Of a stretch of DNA of 12,499 bases, positions 6,811 through 12,499 are shown piece by piece. Below the pieces are notes generated by a model, which was not told the DNA's origin, ran no database searches, and was given only the letters and a program-made list of their open reading frames with translations. Every line of letters starts with the position of its first letter. The first letter of the stretch is position 1. The translations under genes were made by a program, and so were the position numbers. Source of the stretch: Janthinobacterium lividum (GTDB lineage Bacteria; Pseudomonadota; Gammaproteobacteria; Steroidobacterales; Steroidobacteraceae); the NCBI GenBank assembly GCA_943327025.2, contig CALPVO020000035.1:1-12499 (forward strand), written 5' to 3'.

Positions 6811-8181
6811 ATGCGTCATAACCGTCTTGCTCTCACCCTGGCACTGTCTCTTGCTGCGGCCTTGGGAACCGGCAGCCTGCCTACCACTGCACTGGCTGCC
6901 GATGCCACGCCGGACCGTCCTCGCCTCGAGGCCGACATGCCGCAACTGCTGAAGCTCTACAAAGAACTGCATCTCGCGCCAGAACTGTCGCGCATGGAAG
7001 AAAAAACGGCTGCGCGCCTCGCCAGCGAACTGCGTGCGCTTGGCTTCACCGTTACTGAAGGCATCGGCAAGTACTTCTCACCCGGCTACAAAGGCTATGG
7101 GCTGGTGGGTGTCATGAAAAATGGCGATGGCCCTGCCGTACTGGTGCGAGCCGACATGGATGGCCTGCCGGTCGAGGAAAAGACCGGTCTGCCCTACGCC
7201 AGTACCGTCAAGGTACGACTGCCCAGCGGACAAGAGACCGGCGTGATGCACGCCTGCGGACACGACATCCATGTCACTTCGCTAGTGGGTACCGCGCGCC
7301 AACTGGTAGCGATGAAGAGTCAGTGGCGCGGCACGCTCATTTTGCTCGGCCAACCCGCCGAGGAAACCATCGACGGCGCGGTAGCCATGGTGCGTGACGG
7401 CCTTTACGACAAGGTACCGAAGCCCGACTACATCATCGCCCTGCACGACTGGAGCGGCATGCCTGCCGGTCGGGTGGGTGTCACGTCGGGGCCTGCCATG
7501 GCCCAATCCACGCAAATCGACATCCGCGTACGCGGTGTCGGTGGCCACGGCTCTGCGCCGCAAACCACGCGCGACCCAGTGGTCTTGGCAGCTAGCATCG
7601 TCATGCAATTGCAGACCATCGTCAGCCGTAGCACCCCGCCGCAGGAACCGGCCGTACTCACGGTTGGCACCATTCACGGCGGCACCAAGCGCAATATCAT
7701 CCCCGAGGAAGTGAAACTCGAACTGAACATGCGCAGCTACAACGAGGACACCCGCCAGACACTTATCGCTGGCGTGCGTCGGGTGGCACGCGGTGCCGCC
7801 ATCGCCATGGGCGTCCCGGAAGACCGCATGCCGGAAGTCACCGTCATCGATGCCGAGTTTGCGCCGGTAGTCATCAACGACCCGAAACTGAACCTACGAG
7901 TGGAGGCCTCGCTGCGCAAGGCGGTCGGTGCGGAGAACGTCGACCAGCTACCCGCAGTGATGGGCAGCGAGGACTTTGGTCGCCTCGGACTGGATGGCAA
8001 GTTCCCCACCGTCATGTTCCGTGTCGGTGCCGTCAACCCAGCGGAATACGCCAAGGCGACGGCCGAGGGCACCGTGCTGCCCTCGACCCACTCGCCCCTG
8101 TTCGCGCCAGACCCGGAGCCCACGCTGCGCACCGGCATCCTCGGCATGACGCAAGTCGTGCTGGATCTCATGCCGCGCTGA
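6811..8181 (+). CDS. Exported M20-family metallo-amidohydrolase/peptidase
   Basis: A 456-residue hydrolase of the M20D group (hippurate hydrolase, IAA-amino acid hydrolase and related N-acyl amino acid amidohydrolases). It begins with a signal peptide: MRHNR, a hydrophobic core (residues 6-20) and ALAA at 27-30 as a likely cleavage site, so it should act in the periplasm. Family motifs are HLAPELS (54-60), RADMDGLPVEEKTGLPYAS (113-131), the metal-binding MHACGHD (146-152, Cys149/His151), QPAEET with Glu184/Glu185, LHDWSGMPAGRVG with His212, GGHGSAPQTTRDPV (244-257) and THSPLF with His427. All usual metal ligands are present. AGGAG at 6798-6802 supports the start. It appears to be a single-gene unit, divergent from rhlE and followed by a new promoter. 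The substrate is not predictable from sequence. Confidence 0.93.
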   Translation: MRHNRLALTLALSLAAALGTGSLPTTALAADATPDRPRLEADMPQLLKLYKELHLAPELSRMEEKTAARLASELRALGFTVTEGIGKYFSPGYKGYGLVGVMKNGDGPAVLVRADMDGLPVEEKTGLPYASTVKVRLPSGQETGVMHACGHDIHVTSLVGTARQLVAMKSQWRGTLILLGQPAEETIDGAVAMVRDGLYDKVPKPDYIIALHDWSGMPAGRVGVTSGPAMAQSTQIDIRVRGVGGHGSAPQTTRDPVVLAASIVMQLQTIVSRSTPPQEPAVLTVGTIHGGTKRNIIPEEVKLELNMRSYNEDTRQTLIAGVRRVARGAAIAMGVPEDRMPEVTVIDAEFAPVVINDPKLNLRVEASLRKAVGAENVDQLPAVMGSEDFGRLGLDGKFPTVMFRVGAVNPAEYAKATAEGTVLPSTHSPLFAPDPEPTLRTGILGMTQVVLDLMPR

Positions 8182-8186
8182 GTCGC

Positions 8187-8215
8187 TTGACAGTCTCTGT
8201 GGCTGCACGCAAAGT
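8187..8215 (+). promoter_or_regulatory. Predicted sigma-70 promoter of the SPFH operon
   Basis: A perfect consensus -35 box, TTGACA (8187-8192), is followed after 17 bases by CAAAGT (8210-8215), a weak -10 with 3 of 6 consensus bases. Transcription would start about 25 bases before the SPFH ATG, leaving room for the GGAGA ribosome site at 8238-8242. The -10 lies within the left arm of the palindrome at 8210-8227. Predicted by eye only. Confidence 0.5.
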
Positions 8216-8227
8216 GATATCACTTTG
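8210..8227. promoter_or_regulatory. Perfect 18-bp palindrome, candidate repressor operator
   Basis: CAAAGTGATATCACTTTG is identical to its own reverse complement over all 18 bases. It overlaps the predicted -10 and start region and ends 20 bases before the SPFH start codon, the position of a classic repressor operator. The core TGATATCA occurs nowhere else in this window as far as I can see. The ribbon-helix-helix protein two genes into the same operon is the natural candidate to bind it, since proteins of that class bind short palindromes and often control their own operons. It is unlikely to be a terminator: the stem is AT-rich and no T-run follows. Confidence 0.65.
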
Positions 8228-8247
8228 ATTCCACTTCGGAGACTTTC

Positions 8248-9159
8248 ATGCCCTCCCCGTCCATCGCCAAAGCGTCCACTCAGGAAGTCGTTTTCCGCAG
8301 TTCCAGCGGCTATTTGGCCTTGCTGGTAGGCCTGAGCTTGCCGCTCGGCGGCTTCGTCTGGGTGGCCAACGCCGGTGAGGACCCGAGCGGCGGCATGGTC
8401 CTGGCCCTGCTGGGGCTGGTGTTGCTTGCCGTGTTCGCGTTCGCCGGCCTTTACGTCCTGCAGCCGAACCAGGCCGCCTTGCTGACGTTCTTTGGTGACT
8501 ACCGCGGCACCGACCGGAGCACAGGCCTGCGCTGGGCCATTCCGTTCTACGGCAAGAAGAAGCTATCGCTCCGTGCGCGCAATTTGGTCAGCGAGCGGCT
8601 GAAGGTCAACGACAAGCGCGGTAACCCCATCGAGATCGCCGCCGCCATTGTTTGGCGCGTCGAAGACACTGCACGTGCCGCCTACGACGTCGAGGACTTC
8701 GAGCGTTACGTTACAGTGCAGGCGGAAGCCGCCGTTCGTCACTTAGCGGGGCAATACGCCTACGACCATTCCGCCGGTGCCGACCACGAAACCGATGAAA
8801 TCACCCTGCGTAGCGCCGCTACGGAAGTAGCGGCGGTGCTCACCGCGGAACTCGATGAACGCTTCAGCCAAGCCGGCATCCGCGTGGAAGATTCGCGTCT
8901 GACGCACTTGGCTTACGCCCCGGAAATTGCGGGCGCCATGTTGCGCCGCCAGCAGGCCGAAGCCGTCATCGCTGCCCGGCAGAAAATCGTGCTCGGTGCG
9001 GTGTCGATGGTGGAGATGGCGTTGCAGGGTCTGTCCGATAAAAACATCGTGCATCTGGACGACGAGCGTAAGGCCGCCATGGTGAGCAACTTGCTGGTGG
9101 TGTTGTGCGCCGAGTCCGACGTGCAGCCGGTGGTGAACGCCGGCAGCCTCTACAGCTAA
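8248..9159 (+). CDS. SPFH (band 7/slipin-like) membrane protein
   Basis: A 303-residue protein with two hydrophobic segments near the N-terminus (about residues 21-41 and 49-70), then a band 7/SPFH domain from about 68 to 250. Recognisable parts are [22 protein letters not shown] (70-91), [20 protein letters not shown] (93-112), [25 protein letters not shown] (120-144), a helical [10 protein letters not shown] region, and [36 protein letters not shown] (209-244), which is typical of stomatin/slipin families. These proteins oligomerise at the membrane and scaffold proteases or lipid domains. GGAGA lies 5 bases before the ATG. It is the first gene of a three-gene operon and the likely main effector. 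No partner protease such as NfeD is encoded nearby, unlike the classical slipin operon. The exact role is unknown. Confidence 0.9.
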   Translation: MPSPSIAKASTQEVVFRSSSGYLALLVGLSLPLGGFVWVANAGEDPSGGMVLALLGLVLLAVFAFAGLYVLQPNQAALLTFFGDYRGTDRSTGLRWAIPFYGKKKLSLRARNLVSERLKVNDKRGNPIEIAAAIVWRVEDTARAAYDVEDFERYVTVQAEAAVRHLAGQYAYDHSAGADHETDEITLRSAATEVAAVLTAELDERFSQAGIRVEDSRLTHLAYAPEIAGAMLRRQQAEAVIAARQKIVLGAVSMVEMALQGLSDKNIVHLDDERKAAMVSNLLVVLCAESDVQPVVNAGSLYS

Positions 9160-9171
9160 AGGCAGCGGAGC

Positions 9172-9447
9172 GTGGCCAGCCCCGGCAAGAAAAGCTTCCT
9201 GTTGCGATTGGACCCGCAAGTCTGGACGCAACTGGAACGCCTCGCGGCGGCCGACCTGCGCTCGGTGAATGCCGAAGTGGAATTTCTGCTACGCGAAGGG
9301 CTGAAGCGACGCGGCGTATCGCCCGTTTCCGCAGGTGCTTCCCCCGGCGCTCCTCTGGGCGCTCCCCTGGGCGCTCCCCGAGGCGCTTCCCCTAAGCCCC
9401 AAGCCACCACAACGCAGCAGCAAAGCGTCGGAGAAGACAATGGATAA
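9172..9447 (+). CDS. Arc-like ribbon-helix-helix DNA-binding protein
   Basis: A 91-residue protein. Residues 1-49 match the Arc/MetJ fold: a basic N-terminus and beta strand (KKSFLLRLDPQVWTQLERL, 6-24) that would insert in the DNA major groove, then helices with DLRSVNAEVEFLLREGLKRRG (28-48). RSVNAEVEFLLREGL closely resembles the second helix of phage Arc. It probably dimerises and represses transcription. Residues 50-91 are Ala/Pro/Gly/Gln-rich and likely disordered, and contain five four-residue repeats (GASP, GAPL, GAPL, GAPR, GASP) from a 12-bp DNA repeat. The start is GTG, 12 bases after the SPFH stop, with AAGG at 9159-9162. It overlaps the next gene by 8 bases. The likely target is the palindrome at the operon head; this is inference. 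Confidence 0.87.
   Translation: MASPGKKSFLLRLDPQVWTQLERLAAADLRSVNAEVEFLLREGLKRRGVSPVSAGASPGAPLGAPLGAPRGASPKPQATTTQQQSVGEDNG
9334..9393 (+). repeat. Five tandem 12-bp repeats inside the regulator gene
   Basis: Five imperfect in-frame units of 12 bases, consensus GGCGCTCCCCTG, begin at 9334, 9346, 9358, 9370 and 9382. They encode GASP-GAPL-GAPL-GAPR-GASP. Units 2 and 3 differ at a single base, which suggests recent duplication. Copy number could change without shifting the frame. Confidence 0.85.
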
Positions 9448-9685
9448 GCCGCGTTACTGGTTCCCTGCCAAAACCTATGGCTGGGGCTGGGGAATACCGG
9501 TCACTTGGCAAGGCTGGGTGGTGATAGCGGCCTTCATGGGCGCCATGCTCGCCGGTGGCCTCTACCTGCTACCCCGCTATGGCCAAGGAATCCATCTGGC
9601 ATTCACTTTCGTTTGCTGCATGGCCCTGCTGGCCATCTGCTGGGCCAAGGGCGAGCCGACTGAATGGCGTTGGGGCAAGAAGTGA
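9440..9685 (+). CDS. Small tryptophan-rich two-helix membrane protein
   Basis: An 81-residue protein of unknown function. Eight residues are Trp (7, 15, 17, 23, 26, 68, 76, 78), clustered at both ends around two hydrophobic segments at about 25-44 and 51-68. The N-terminal block YWFPAKTYGWGWGIP and WQGW, and the C-terminal EWRWGKK, look like membrane-interface sequences. I recall similar uncharacterised proteins in other proteobacteria but cannot name a family. The frame is open back to 9335, but the start at 9440 has an excellent GGAG (9430-9433) 6 bases upstream and the extra part is a shadow of the regulator's repeat. The start overlaps the regulator stop by 8 bases, so the two are probably co-translated. 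It may partner with the SPFH protein. It ends 3 bases from the convergent alr stop. Confidence 0.82.
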   Translation: MDKPRYWFPAKTYGWGWGIPVTWQGWVVIAAFMGAMLAGGLYLLPRYGQGIHLAFTFVCCMALLAICWAKGEPTEWRWGKK

Positions 9686-9688
9686 ACT

Positions 9689-10774
9689 TCAGCGCGGGTC
9701 TGGTGACACGCGCTGGCTAACACCGCATAGCAATTCCCAAGCAATCGTGCCGGCCGCAGTGGCCACGGTTTCCACCGGCACCCCATCGCCCCACAACACT
9801 ACCGGGTCACCGGCCGCTACGGCGGCGTGGTCCGTCACATCGACGGTCAGCATGTCCATGGACACGCGCCCGACAACCCTCGCCTCACGCCCATTGACCA
9901 GCACCGGGCAGCCAGCAGCCGTGTTTCGCGGGTAGCCATCCGCATAGCCGGCAGCGACTACCGCAAGCCGCGTGGCACGGGTTGCGCACCAAGCGGCGCC
10001 ATAGCCCACCAAACCACCCACCGGCACTTGTTTGACCGCGATGACCTGCGAGAGCAACGTCATGGCAGGACGCAAACCCAAGGCAGCGGCACTGCGGTCG
10101 GCGAAGGGCGAAGCCCCGTAAAGCGCCAAACCCGGGCGAACCCAATCGCCGGAATCACCCTGAGATTCGGCCCAGCCAAACACACCCGCTGTGTTGGCGA
10201 TGCTGCGCTCGCCGGGCAATCCAAGTACTGCGCGCGAGAAGGAGCCCAACTGCGCAGTCGTCATGGCATCGTCAGCGACGTCGGCGTTGGCCAAATGCGT
10301 CATCAGCACGGGCTCGCCCGCCACGGCCGCGCAAGCACGCAAGGCGGCATAAGCCGCCGGGAAGTCGTTCAGGGAAAAGCCCAGCCGATGCATTCCAGTG
10401 TCTAGCTTGATCCACACGCGAAAGCGGTGCACGCCCTGCCAGGCTTGCAGCAGGGCCAACTGTGCCGCGGAATGCACGACAATCTCGAAGCCGTGGCGGG
10501 CTGCTGCCGCCAACTGTTCTGCGTTGAAAACGCCTTCCAACAACAACACCGGATGCGCGAGGCCTGCCTCGCGTAACTGAATGCCTTCCTCCAAACGGGC
10601 CACCGCGAAGGCGTCGGCATCGGCCAGCGCCTTGGCAGCCACCACACTGCCGTGCCCGTACGCGTTCGCCTTCACCACCGCCAGCACCCGTGAGTGAGGG
10701 GCTTGCCGGCGGACCACCGCGAGGTTGTGGCGCAGCGCAGCGGTCTCAACTACCGCGCGGATGAGCGCCGTCAT
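9689..10774 (-). CDS. alr: Alanine racemase
   Basis: A 361-residue pyridoxal-phosphate enzyme that interconverts L- and D-alanine, supplying D-Ala for peptidoglycan in the cytoplasm. Lys35 in VVKANAYGHG forms the Schiff base with PLP. Other signatures are WIKLDTGMHRLGF (121-133), SIANTAGVFGW (191-201), RPGLALYGASPF (213-224), Tyr258 in VGYGAAW as the second catalytic base, AGYADGYPRN (275-284) and GRVSMDMLTVDVT (302-314). Length is normal and all key residues are present. The start overlaps the dnaB stop as TGATG, with GGGAG just upstream in the dnaB end, so translation is coupled. The rplI-dnaB-alr order is common in Xanthomonadales. Whether it is the biosynthetic or a catabolic paralogue cannot be fixed from sequence, but the location favours the housekeeping alr. 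Confidence 0.97.
   Translation of the reverse strand: MTALIRAVVETAALRHNLAVVRRQAPHSRVLAVVKANAYGHGSVVAAKALADADAFAVARLEEGIQLREAGLAHPVLLLEGVFNAEQLAAAARHGFEIVVHSAAQLALLQAWQGVHRFRVWIKLDTGMHRLGFSLNDFPAAYAALRACAAVAGEPVLMTHLANADVADDAMTTAQLGSFSRAVLGLPGERSIANTAGVFGWAESQGDSGDWVRPGLALYGASPFADRSAAALGLRPAMTLLSQVIAVKQVPVGGLVGYGAAWCATRATRLAVVAAGYADGYPRNTAAGCPVLVNGREARVVGRVSMDMLTVDVTDHAAVAAGDPVVLWGDGVPVETVATAAGTIAWELLCGVSQRVSPDPR
9690..9715. terminator. Inverted repeat at the small-protein/alr junction, possible terminator
   Basis: CAGCGCG (9690-9696) and CGCGCTG (9709-9715) are 7-base arms with a 12-base loop, immediately past the stop of the Trp-rich protein gene and inside the end of alr. No T-run. This is the only stem I see that could end transcription of the SPFH operon near its last gene. 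Confidence 0.3.
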
Positions 10775-12186
10775 CAGTAGTCGCTCCCGCCACCCACCCA
10801 GTTCTCGGTGGCGAGATTCTCGAACTTGGTGTACTCACCCATGAACGCCAACTGCACTTCACCTACCGGGCCGTTACGCTGCTTGGTGATGATGATATCG
10901 GCGATGCCCTTGCGTGGGGTGTTCTGGTCGTACACCTCTTCGCGGTAAATCATCATGATGACGTCGGCGTCCTGCTCGATGGCGCCTGACTCACGAAGGT
11001 CCGACATCACCGGCTTCTTTTCTGCACGCTGTTCTACGGAACGATTCAGCTGGGACAAGGCAATGACCGGGCAATGCATTTCTTTGGCCAGCGCCTTGAG
11101 GCCCCGCGAGATTTCCGAAATCTCCGCCGTGCGGTTTTCCACGCTGCCACCCACCTGCATCAACTGCAGGTAGTCGATAACAATGAGGCCGAGACCCTTC
11201 TCTCGCTTCAGTCGACGCGCACGAGCGCGTACCTCGGTCGGCGTCAAAGCAGGCGTCTCGTCGATGAAGATAGGCGCCTCGGACATCTGCGCCACGGCCG
11301 CGTTGATGCGTGTCCAGTCTTCATCGTTGAAATTACCGGTCCGCAAGCTGCCCTGATGGACGCGGCCAAGCGAACTGATCATGCGCATGCTCAGTTGCTC
11401 GGCCGACATTTCCATGGAGAAGATGGCCGCCGGCACGCCCTTGCCCACCGCCGCGTTCTCTGCGATGTTGATGGCGAGCGTGGTCTTGCCCATCGAAGGA
11501 CGACCGGCAATGATGATCAGGTCGCCAGGCTGCAAGCCAGCCGTCATGCGATCCAGTTCAGTGAAGCCGGTGGAAACACCCGTCAGTTTGCCGGGGTTCT
11601 GGTGCAGCATGTCGAGGCGGTCAATGGTGCCCGGCAACACGTCCTTGACAGATTGAAACCCGGCCCGGCCCTTCGCGCCCTTCTCGGCGATGGCAAAAAC
11701 CGCGCGCTCGGCTTCGTCCACCAGTTCGGTCGCGGTTCGTCCGCTGGCTTCAAGCGCGGAACTGGCAATCTCACCACCGGCCGACACCAAAGCGCGAAGG
11801 ACCGCGCGCTCGCGCACGATGTCCGCGTAGACACGGACGTTAGCGGAACTGGGCGTGTCACGCGCCAGCGTGGCGATGTAGGCCAGGCCACCGGCCTCTT
11901 CGAGTTGGCCTTTGCGCTCGAGAAATTCGGCGACGGTGACGGCGTCACAAGGCCCGCGGGTTTCCACCACGCCGGCAATGCCCGCGAAGATGACCTGATG
12001 GTCACGGCGGTAAAAGTCTTCAGAGGTGACGACGTCGGCGACGGCGTCCCAGGCTTGCGCATCCAGCAGCAGGGCGCCCAGTACGGCTTGTTCAGCTTCT
12101 ACCGAGTGCGGCGGAAGGCGCATCAACTCGCCCTCCGGGAAGCGGTCTCCCCGGCGGCGGCTACCGCGACGCGTTTTCTGGTCCAT
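10774..12186 (-). CDS. dnaB: Replicative DNA helicase DnaB
   Basis: A 470-residue hexameric 5'-3' helicase that unwinds DNA at the replication fork and binds DnaG primase and the DnaC/loader system. The N-terminal domain begins around residue 24 (LPPHSVEAEQAVLGALLLD) after a basic start (KTRRGSRRRG). A linker near 170-190 leads to the RecA-like motor: TGFTELDRMTAGLQPGDL (206-223), Walker A AGRPSMGKTT (227-236), FSMEMSAEQL with Glu259 (256-265), Walker B LIVIDYLQL (334-342), ALSQLNRSVEQR (376-387), DLRESGAIEQDADVI (396-410) and KQRNGPVG (435-442). Length and motifs are those of an intact DnaB, with no intein or insertion. AGGGA lies 6 bases before the ATG. It follows rplI on the same strand after about 108 bases containing two hairpins. 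Confidence 0.98.
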   Translation of the reverse strand: MDQKTRRGSRRRGDRFPEGELMRLPPHSVEAEQAVLGALLLDAQAWDAVADVVTSEDFYRRDHQVIFAGIAGVVETRGPCDAVTVAEFLERKGQLEEAGGLAYIATLARDTPSSANVRVYADIVRERAVLRALVSAGGEIASSALEASGRTATELVDEAERAVFAIAEKGAKGRAGFQSVKDVLPGTIDRLDMLHQNPGKLTGVSTGFTELDRMTAGLQPGDLIIIAGRPSMGKTTLAINIAENAAVGKGVPAAIFSMEMSAEQLSMRMISSLGRVHQGSLRTGNFNDEDWTRINAAVAQMSEAPIFIDETPALTPTEVRARARRLKREKGLGLIVIDYLQLMQVGGSVENRTAEISEISRGLKALAKEMHCPVIALSQLNRSVEQRAEKKPVMSDLRESGAIEQDADVIMMIYREEVYDQNTPRKGIADIIITKQRNGPVGEVQLAFMGEYTKFENLATENWVGGGSDY

Positions 12187-12221
12187 GACTTTCCCTTTTC
12201 GGCGCCAGATTGCTGCGCGCC

Positions 12222-12242
12222 GTCCGGTTCAGTCTACCGGAC
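12222..12242. promoter_or_regulatory. Second hairpin of the rplI-dnaB spacer
   Basis: GTCCGGT and ACCGGAC form perfect 7-base arms around a 7-base loop. It lies directly after the stronger hairpin at 12244-12262 in the direction of transcription. There is no T-run, so it is more likely an RNA processing or stabilising structure than a terminator. Confidence 0.45.
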
Positions 12243-12243
12243 C

Positions 12244-12262
12244 GCCCGCCTGAAAGGCGGGC
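12244..12262 (-). terminator. Strong GC hairpin after rplI, possible attenuator without T-run
   Basis: GCCCGCCT and AGGCGGGC are perfect 8-base arms with a 3-base loop, 32 bases past the rplI stop. Such a stem is terminator-like, but on the transcribed strand it is followed by GGTCCGG rather than T residues. Partial termination, or an end point stabilising the ribosomal protein mRNA, would lower dnaB-alr expression relative to rplI. Confidence 0.4.
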
Positions 12263-12294
12263 CGCCCGGAGTGCCGACCCGCGTGGACTGGGTA

Positions 12295-12499
12295 TCAGTC
12301 TTCCGCGGCAATAGCGACGGTGATCTGCACATCCACATCGGCGTGCAGGTGCACCGTGACGGCGTGCTCACCGACCATGCGGATGGGGCCTTCCGGCAGG
12401 CGCACTTCCGCACGCTCCACCGCATGCCCGGCGGCCGACAGGGCGTCGGCGATGTCCGCCGTACCCACGGAGCCGAACAGTTTGCCTTCGTTGCCAGCC
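12295..12499 (-). CDS. rplI: 50S ribosomal protein L9, C-terminal part
   Basis: The last 67 residues of L9 are visible, with the 5' part beyond the right edge. The sequence starts [20 protein letters not shown] and continues with [22 protein letters not shown], ending [21 protein letters not shown] and the G.H.V..HLH pattern are diagnostic of the L9 C-terminal domain, which binds 23S rRNA. In related genomes this gene ends the rpsF-rpsR-rplI cluster and is followed by dnaB, as here. The frame is read on the - strand from base 12498 to the TGA at 12295-12297. No defect is visible. Confidence 0.95.
   Translation of the reverse strand, partial: AGNEGKLFGSVGTADIADALSAAGHAVERAEVRLPEGPIRMVGEHAVTVHLHADVDVQITVAIAAED

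Larger units (their letters stand above)
12187..12294 (-). other. rplI-dnaB intergenic spacer
   Basis: A spacer of 108 bases between the rplI stop and the dnaB start. It holds two consecutive inverted repeats (12244-12262 and 12222-12242, in transcription order), followed by the dnaB ribosome site. No T-run follows either hairpin and no convincing promoter was seen. Confidence 0.6.

Noticed and set aside
8210..8227. Palindrome as terminator of the amidohydrolase gene
   Set aside because: The stem is AT-rich, lacks a loop and a T-run, and overlaps a promoter, which fits an operator better.
9335..9439. N-terminal extension of the Trp-rich protein
   Set aside because: It is the 12-bp repeat of the regulator read in another frame, and the start at 9440 has a strong ribosome site.
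12234..12425. 63-codon frame on the - strand over the rplI end
   Set aside because: The L9 sequence is read in a different - strand frame; this one is its shadow.

Overview
This is a gene-dense stretch of a high-GC proteobacterial chromosome, most likely a gammaproteobacterium of the Xanthomonadales (Lysobacterales) type. The pointers are the rplI-dnaB-alr order, the RhlE-type helicase with a Gly/Arg tail, the CHASE2-type Ser/Thr kinase and the slipin-like/Arc-like gene pair. The assignment is from gene content and order only. There is no sign of an insertion sequence, phage, CRISPR array, tRNA or rRNA, and no gene-free gap above 300 bases.

Layout. (1) Bases 1-3645, + strand: a protein phosphorylation cassette. 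It holds the 3' part of a membrane CHASE2 Ser/Thr kinase, a PPM/PP2C phosphatase overlapping it by 8 bases, and a protein with two FHA domains (one clear, one degenerate). Together they form a writer, an eraser and a reader of phosphothreonine. (2) Bases 3605-6640, - strand, in transcription order: rhlE helicase, a YedJ-like HD phosphohydrolase starting 2 bases after it, then rluF, a 23S rRNA pseudouridine synthase. rluF runs tail to tail into the FHA gene with a 41-base overlap. (3) Bases 6811-8181, + strand: an exported M20-family amidohydrolase, divergent from rhlE. (4) Bases 8187-9685, + strand: a compact operon of an SPFH (band 7/slipin-like) membrane protein, an Arc-like ribbon-helix-helix regulator and a tryptophan-rich two-helix membrane protein. 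It is preceded by a consensus -35 box and a perfect 18-bp palindrome over the likely -10. (5) Bases 9689-12499, - strand: the end of rplI (ribosomal protein L9), then dnaB (replicative helicase) and alr (alanine racemase), with dnaB and alr joined by a TGATG overlap.

The most interesting part is region 4. A membrane scaffold protein is encoded with its own small DNA-binding protein and an uncharacterised small membrane protein, and an operator-like palindrome sits where a repressor would block transcription. The simplest reading is an autoregulated membrane-stress or membrane-organisation module, but its function cannot be read from sequence. Secondary points are the TTG start and palindromic leader of rhlE, the 12-bp tandem repeat in the regulator gene, and the convergent gene ends that overlap or nearly touch and carry inverted repeats inside the opposing gene.
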